64,000 nucleotides of DNA from Eudorina sp. 2006-703-Eu-15 (taxonomy: Eukaryota > Chlorophyta > Chlorophyceae > Chlamydomonadales > Volvocaceae), in assembly GCA_003117195.1 (NCBI GenBank), contig BDSI01000024.1:213237-277236 (forward strand). The letters run 5' to 3'. The notes under the pieces are model-generated. The model was not told where the DNA came from, ran no database searches, and saw only the letters and a list, made by a program, of their open reading frames with translations. Below are positions 59,030 to 64,000 of the stretch, piece by piece. Within the stretch, counting starts at the first letter, position 1, and every line of letters starts with the position of its first letter. The position numbers and the translations under genes are program-made.

Positions 59030-61274
59030 TCCCCGCTTGTGACATCGGACTTCCGGGACCTCCGGAACGCACTTGATGGAAGAGACTCTTTCGAAAAGGC
59101 AGCACTATGAAAATATCATATGGCCGGCCCAACGTCTTGGCAGTTTGCTCATGACAGCATGGTCGCCACCAAGGGAATCCAAATCACGAAATCAGACGCA
59201 GCACGAACTCGAGCAAGCAATAACTTTGGTCTTGGCCAGGCCGACAGCCATGACAGTTTATAAGATATGCCATACATATCTTTGAAACGCTTTCTCAGCA
59301 TCTCAAGGCAGAAAAAGCTCATTACCGTGGAAACCCGGGCACCAGTGACAGGTGGGCCCGCCCTTGTGCCTTGTCACCAACACTATCCATCGTATAGAAT
59401 TACCACCAGGAAGCACTTTACAGGCGCCACATTGCAACAAACCTCACCCAAAGCCGGCACTACAAGGGCGCCACCCTTCGCCTTGACCGTCCTTGACGCA
59501 CCTTACCCTACCGTAAATAGGGACCGATCACCAAGATGTGCCCACATGTGCCCTTACAAGTGCGCTGCTAACCAAGCCAAAAGCTGAGGACTCGCAGTTT
59601 GAGCTGAGGGGCGCGATGCTGCGCTTGGGCCTTCTGGCAGCAAGGCGTTACCCGCGGTGTGTCTGGGTGTTATGAGGCAAGGTTAGAGGTTAGCCACGGC
59701 ATTCCCAATATCATTTACCAAGGGGAAACTGCTGACGGCTGAGGCTATGACGGGATATGGTGCGCCGTAATCGTCCTTTGCATGAATCATGTTGCATTAG
59801 GAGACAGTGGACGCCCCGGGTCATTGGGTGACATCCAATGGCTCGAGGTGCCTCGTCACCGCAAACTGTGAACTGCTGTGAATGAGGTAGGATGAGGTCC
59901 ACCTCGTGCAGCGTCCTTCATGCCTTCAGAGATTCCATTTCCATCATGTATATCCATTTGAGATGTCGTGAACTCGATATACCCATGAACTCCGTCCCGG
60001 CAACCCTGGAAAATCCAGGGCCAGCCCTGACTAAAGCCTAGGGGGCTTCGTTGCGGGGCCTCCGAGGATCGTTGCTGTGCACTACAACGTTACCGCGTTC
60101 CGTGACTGTGTTTTGGCTCTTACCTAGGGACCGTTGGACAGCAACCCTTGTGGGAACAGTGGGAATAAGCCGCACGATTTGGGTGGACGGGAATTCAACA
60201 TACAAAGAACGAAGGTCACTGCTCTCGGTGCCTCGCACAAAGTCGTGGAGGGCGCAGCTGGTTAGCTGAAGGACGGTGAAGGTGGGCTTACATGAGCTTG
60301 TTAGGGCATGCTGTGCATGGCTGGCTTGCAACGCCTGCAACTCAACGTGAAATCATGTGCACGCGAAGAAAGTTAAAAGCGGACGGCAAGAGTAGATCGT
60401 ACCGAAAACGTTTCGCTTTGCGCGGATCACGATGGTTTTCAGGTCTTCGCCAACAAGTTGTGGACGAGAAACGGATGCATCATACAGAACAGGGCATTGA
60501 TCCGCCAACTTGCAAGATACGATCTTGATCACAAATGCATATGATTCCAAAGACAAGGATGAAAACCTTGTGTAGCCATGCGCTTAAGAGGCTGCGCAGC
60601 AATCGTGTGCAAGTTTCACTGACTCTGAACCGGCGCAGACAAAAGAATTATGCGAATGTACCCATGTGTGGGCGCAGAGATATGTATGTCGCATGGTCAT
60701 TGTATACAATTGCCCGTTACGGCACAGCTTTCGCTCGTACGTTTACGTTTACTGTCCAGTGTCCACCGTCTCATGATTCTACTCAACCGCTGTAACCTTA
60801 TGAGTACCTCGAAGAAGTTGCACTGAATTACACCCAAACCAGTATCCTTGCAGCAACCTAGCTTGACACCTTATAGGTCACGAACATTCTCAACATGGCC
60901 AATGGAGTTAGGACAATGTTGTTATGTCTCGACGGGTCGAGGAAAAGTAGGTAGATGTTGGGCGTCCCCATAATGGGAAGCCTGCACGCAATGGCGCAAG
61001 CCCAAGTCCTGGCTATCAAGTAAGTTTACCTCTTACTTAATGGATGTTAGGACATGGCTGTCATCCCAATGTTGACGGATACCGAAGGTGTGAGGTACCT
61101 CAGCCAGGGTGGTGATGTGCCACCCCAAGACATTTATGCGTAGAGAGCAGTACTACTGCCGTGATTCAGTTAACATTTTCAATATGCAAGTCTTGGTTCT
61201 TAAACATTCATCCAGCTATTGTCTTGTATGTTTACAAGGAGCTGAGACCGCATGCGCTGTGTGTCCAACTGTAG
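59030..61274. promoter_or_regulatory. Divergent intergenic region, helicase / CNBD-2 gene
   Basis: AT-richer than the genes, with no supported exon. The first exon(s) of CNBD-2 should lie here by analogy with CNBD-1, but no ATG exon ending in the required phase could be fixed. A TGTAA-type or TATA-type signal was not assigned. Confidence 0.4.
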
Positions 61275-64000
61275 GCCAGCGCAGCGCAACCCCGAGGATG
61301 TAGAGCGGTTGGTTGCTTTTATGTCAGAGCAGGTGAGATAACGTTTAGCTAGGGGTTTTGGCAGGGCGTCGTACAGCCCAGGGCCCGGACTCCCGCCGCT
61401 GCCGCTACTCCATACTTAATACGACTGCCGCAGCAATCCTCTGTGGCTGGTCATATCCAACTTGTAATGTCACTATTGAGACGTCTCCAGCAGCAGGGTC
61501 CCGTAAGGCACACTCTGCACCCACCTGCAGTATTACAGCCATGCCACACAGGGGGCGGCCGCCGCCACCTCGGGAGGGAGGTTGCTTGGCTTGGGCCCCT
61601 TCACCGCCACCAAAACCGAACATCCCGGCCGCCCTAAGCCGCTCCCATCCATTCCCTGTCCAGCCTCGAGTAGTTTCTTGACGGCACACGCCGCACCAAA
61701 CTGCCGCCCTGACCCCCGACCCCGGCCGCAGCCCTTCTTCGCCGGCGTCTCCTCCACGAACCTGGAGCTGTTGAGCACATGCCTGGGTGCGTTGGGTCGT
61801 TGCAGCGTACGACGGCCAGGGAGTGGGGGCCGGGAGGGAGGGCCTCCTCCAGTGCTTCCGCTCAGCTCAGAATCGATTTGAAGCGACAGGGCACGACGGC
61901 CGGGCCACACGGCGCCGGCAGGAAGGTGTCATGTGGCCGAGGCCGACAGCATGGGTGCACCTTCGGTGGGAATGGGGCCTCCGAGGGCAGCGGATCGGGG
62001 CAGCGGCATGGTTTGGGGAACTGGGTCACAGGGTTAGGTCCTTAGGTGGGCGGACTCGTGCATCCACCCTCTCTTGTTGTGCGGACCAGCGGAGGACTGT
62101 CTGCCGGCTTCATTCTCCTGCCGTACCTGAACCTGGGTCTCGTCGTCACCAGGGCTTCGTTGTTCCGCCACCACATGTACTGCCGACGCAGCTGTCCACC
62201 ACGCCGCACCTGGGGAGGTGGTCCTCCACGCGGGCGAGCTGACTGACAGAATGTGGGTCGGGTTGGACAGGGTGGGGGCGGTCGGGTAGGGTAGGGGCGG
62301 CTGGGGTGGTGTAGGGGCGGTCGGATAGGGCAGGGCCGGTCGGATAGGATGGGGCCGGTCGGATGGGGTAGGGGCAGTAAGATGGAGTTTAGAAGCGGTC
62401 GGGGGAGTGTAGGGGCGGTCAGGGACGGGGCGGGGCGTGGGATGCCCAATGGGTCACCTGGGTGGCGCTGTGAGGCTGGCCTTGCGGGCCTGCGCTGCCG
62501 CTAGCTGCGTCCACCCCACCGGGAAGGTGGTTGCCCGGGGTGCCGCCTTGGCGAGCCTTGGTTGTCACGTCGAGCTCATGTGAATGGGCCAACAGGGGAT
62601 TGAGGGAGTAGGGAATGGGCGTGTAGGGTGTTGGCAGACATATTCATACTGGGAATAGGGGGGAAGTGGGAACAAGTCGCAGCGGGCTGATGCTGACATG
62701 TCTAGCCCTGGGCGACTTTTCGCTGCTGTTGCAGCTGGCTGGCGGCTGTTGACCCTGCCAGTGCATGCCCTGTTGCCGGTGTCGCGTTGCGGTCTGCCCT
62801 GGCTCGGTGGGTACCAGACAGCCAGCGTCCTTGCCGTAGCCCCGTCATCCCGTTGACGAACCCCTGTGCCTGCCGTTGCTGTCCCCCCGCCCAACAGGTA
62901 CGTGATGCTCAGCGGCAGTTGCTCTGTTGTACGGCATTCGCGGAAGGAGGGCTTCCAACCGAAGCCGCCGGAGCCCTTGCTGCCCGGGCAGGTCGGTGGG
63001 GCCGTGGGGACCTGGGCGGGAGGTTCATGAGGCCGGGGGCGGCCGGGGATGTAGATATGTACGGGCAGGGTTGGGCCAGTGAAAGATGACCGTACGGCAC
63101 TGTACGACTGCTGGCTCTCCTAGTGAGGCTGTTGCCTTCACACTGCGCGATCCGATCCCAGGGGTCTAGACTTTAGCGTTGTTTTTGGCGCAGTCTTCAT
63201 CCTGACCACGGCGGAGGTATTAAGTCTTCGTTGTAGCAACATTGCATATCCCACCCGGGCCCGCATTGGGCGCACCGCCTCCTCTTCAGACGCTCTGTGA
63301 GGCGGCGCTGGTAACGTCGGGGCGTCGCTCGGACGTGGCGATAACGGCGGCGGCTGCCGCGGCGGCACCAGCACCACCACCAGCAGCACCACCACCAGCA
63401 TTAACAGCAGCACCACCAGCACCACCAGCAGCAGTAGCAACAGCAGCACCAGCACCAGAAAACGAGGCGGCCGCAGCGGATGGTCTGTCAGGCGCGGACG
63501 GGCAGGCGGACCGCAGCAGCGCCGGCGGCGGCGGGGCCACGCTGGTGGTGATCTCGCGGGCGGCTTGGAACAATATGTGTGCCCGGGCACCTCTCAAGGT
63601 GGGGCGTAGGGGTGTGGGAGCGCCGATGTAAGCGATGATGGAGAGACGCAGGCACGGGCTACAGGGTTCGAGATCGGGTTGCCGGGATATTGGGAGATTA
63701 CGGTAGGGGAGAACGGGGAAATGGATGAGGGTGTGGCGGGCGCCTTCGGACACAGCGGCATGCACGGATTCAGAAGACACCGTAACCGCAGGGAGCGCGG
63801 GTCCTAGCGAAAACCGCGGAGTTTACCCGAAGAAGAGCGGAGGGAGAGGAGGGTTAGAGCGGAGGGAGAGGAGGGTGCTTGACGTGCTGCTGCTTCCAGT
63901 GCGCTTGCGCCCCGCTCCCGCTCCCCTGAGGTGGGCTCCGCCGTCCGGTGGAGGGCCTGCGGACCTGGGCAAGGGCTCACTGGCTGGTTGTACCCCTCAC
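61275..64000 (+). CDS. Second cyclic-nucleotide-binding protein, paralog of CNBD-1, cut by window end
   Basis: Exons matching CNBD-1 one to one: 61275-61332 (58 nt in both), 61732-61786 (55 in both), 62192-62252 (61 in both), 62898-62991 (94 in both) and 63290-63598 (309 versus 201). Same intron phases. Protein order: AQRNPEDVERLVAFMSEQ, PFFAGVSSTNLELLSTCL, HHAAPGEVVLHAGELTDRM, YVMLSGSCSVVRHSRKEG, then TLCEAALVTSGRRSDV with the canonical cassette Glu and Arg retained. The last exon carries an Ala/Pro insertion built from a trinucleotide-rich run and ends VISRAAWNNMCARAPLK, as in CNBD-1. The 5' exon and everything after 63598 are missing or outside the window, so it cannot be told whether this is an intact gene or a partial duplicate. 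No stop or frameshift was seen in the five exons. Confidence 0.8.
62253..62440. repeat. GGGGCGGTCGGATAGGG-type minisatellite in CNBD-2 intron
   Basis: About eight degenerate 18-21 bp units of gtaggggcggtcggata type follow the donor of the 61-nt exon. A shorter version (two or three units, 28830-28890) is at the same place in CNBD-1. Confidence 0.8.
62884..63014 (+). repeat. 131-bp block identical to 29092-29222
   Basis: Exon 62898-62991 with 14 bp of upstream and 23 bp of downstream intron. Identical to CNBD-1, while the next exon is clearly diverged. Confidence 0.93.
63355..63465. repeat. Coding trinucleotide-rich run (Ala/Pro) in CNBD-2
   Basis: Interrupted gca/cca/acc-type triplets encode an uninterrupted Ala/Pro stretch of about 40 residues inserted within the nucleotide-binding domain after the GRRSDV cassette. 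Confidence 0.85.

Noticed and set aside
61109..61274. Candidate first exon of CNBD-2
   Set aside because: ATG frames here end at donors in the wrong phase for the 58-nt exon, so no start was assigned.

Overview
The window looks like nuclear DNA of a volvocine green alga (Chlamydomonas/Gonium/Volvox type). The evidence is high GC, many short exons with GT-AG introns, long Ala/Gly/Pro/Ser-rich protein insertions, abundant GC-rich minisatellites, and a TGTAA polyadenylation motif after at least two genes. No bacterial operons, rRNA or tRNA genes were seen. Gene models were built by hand from splice sites and reading-frame phase. Three long models (P450, helicase, cyclic-nucleotide-binding protein) close with every intron phase consistent.

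Layout: (1) 1-5.8 kb is a retroelement remnant on the minus strand: a gag-like ORF with a CCHC zinc knuckle and a degenerate retropepsin-like region, followed by the start of a second ORF with a membrane segment that runs off the window. (2) 6.8-12.6 kb, minus: a 14-exon cytochrome P450 (592 aa) with a perfect 16-copy 10-bp minisatellite in one intron. (3) 13.4-15.3 kb, plus: a BTB/POZ gene, divergent from the P450, with a 17-nt microexon. (4) 17.0-17.9 kb, minus: a two-exon 90-aa glycine-zipper membrane protein. (5) 19.3-26.6 kb, minus: an unrecognised, low-complexity protein of about 2192 aa whose frame closes only through a 20-nt GT-AG 'intron'. (6) 27.9-40.2 kb, plus: a 22-exon protein (about 1736 aa) with three cyclic-nucleotide-binding domains (CNBDs). 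(7) 44.1-59.0 kb, minus: a 28-exon UvrD/Srs2-type DNA helicase (about 1846 aa) with a textbook PIP-box at its N-terminus. (8) 61.3 kb to the end, plus: a second CNBD gene, truncated by the window and paralogous exon for exon to gene 6.

The genes do not form a pathway. Three are divergent pairs (P450/BTB, large unknown/CNBD-1, helicase/CNBD-2). The most interesting signals are the two CNBD paralogs, whose exons 2-3 and flanking intron DNA are nearly or perfectly identical while their neighbours have diverged (probable gene conversion over about 34 kb), the PCNA-binding motif on the helicase, and the 20-nt intron candidate. Several short interspersed repeats recur between introns.
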